From: Hydrogenophaga sp.
Lineage (GTDB): Bacteria > Pseudomonadota > Gammaproteobacteria > Burkholderiales > Burkholderiaceae_C
Assembly (NCBI GenBank): GCA_030684755.1
Contig: JAUXXN010000364.1
Span: 1 to 6,175 of the forward strand
Direction: 5' to 3'
Length of the DNA: 6,175 nt
The position numbers were made by a program, and so were the translations under genes. The notes beneath the pieces were generated by a model that saw only the letters and a list, made by a program, of their open reading frames with translations, did no database searches and was not told the DNA's origin. Every line of letters begins with the position of its first letter. Position 1 is the stretch's first letter. This document shows positions 6,084-6,175 of the stretch, in pieces.

Positions 6084-6175
6084 ACACCACCTGCGTGATC
6101 GGTGCCCGAGGCGGCTCCAAAGGCGTCGCCAACAAAAACATCCGGCCCCTGCTGGGCAAGCCCTTGATTGCCTGG
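6080..6175 (+). CDS. Acylneuraminate (CMP-sugar) cytidylyltransferase, N-terminal fragment (partial)
   Basis: Only 32 codons are visible before the window ends. They contain GARGGSKGVANKNIRPLLGKP, here with key elements R-G-G-S-K-G, K-N-I-R and G-K-P, the nucleotide-binding signature of the NeuA-type family that activates sialic, legionaminic or pseudaminic-type acids with CTP to give CMP-sugars. KdsB, the CMP-Kdo synthetase, instead has an ARYxSTRLPGKPL-like motif, so this is not a standard kdsB. The ATG overlaps the preceding TGA (ATGA, 6080-6083), indicating coupled translation with the oxidoreductase. Sugar specificity and gene completeness cannot be judged here. Confidence 0.85.
   Translation, partial: MNTTCVIGARGGSKGVANKNIRPLLGKPLIAW

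Noticed and set aside
1..6175. CRISPR arrays, tRNA or rRNA genes, insertion sequences and attachment sites.
   Set aside because: No spaced direct repeats, cloverleaf-like sequence, transposase motifs or terminal inverted repeats were seen, and codon style is uniform across the genes.

Overview
The window is a high-GC proteobacterial chromosome segment (GC-rich third codon positions throughout). The protein types and sequence styles, namely an AlgC-type phosphomannomutase/phosphoglucomutase, GT30 Kdo-transferase family proteins and an Ada-type alkylation-repair protein, fit a betaproteobacterium, most likely Burkholderiales/Comamonadaceae. That assignment is from general resemblance only; no search was run.

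Layout. (1) 1-593, minus strand: the N-terminal 197 residues of an Ada-type methyl-phosphotriester-sensing AraC regulator, running off the left edge. It is probably an Ada-AlkA fusion. (2) 594-726: a short divergent promoter region. (3) 727-2109, plus strand: a complete phosphomannomutase/phosphoglucomutase. It is followed by two strong hairpins, the second a typical intrinsic terminator, lying between convergent genes. (4) 4945-2241, minus strand: two complete, adjacent GT30 (WaaA/KdtA) family glycosyltransferases, coupled by an ATGA stop/start overlap and clearly different from each other. (5) 4946-5060: a second short divergent promoter region. (6) 5061-6083, plus strand: a Gfo/Idh/MocA-family NAD(P)-dependent sugar oxidoreductase. 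It is coupled by another ATGA overlap to (7) 6080-6175, the first 32 residues of a NeuA-type CMP-sugar (acylneuraminate-type) synthetase that runs off the right edge.

How the parts may work together. Apart from the repair gene, everything points to surface polysaccharide synthesis. The phosphohexomutase supplies Man-1-P/Glc-1-P for sugar nucleotides. The oxidoreductase and CMP-sugar synthetase look like the start of an operon making a CMP-activated ulosonic acid (sialic, legionaminic or a related sugar). The GT30 proteins belong to the family that transfers Kdo from CMP-Kdo. Two non-identical GT30 genes placed back to back with a CMP-ulosonate gene set is the most interesting feature here. 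It may be an accessory glycan pathway in which at least one GT30 enzyme has a donor or acceptor other than the usual CMP-Kdo/lipid A pair. This is inference from context, not something the sequence proves.
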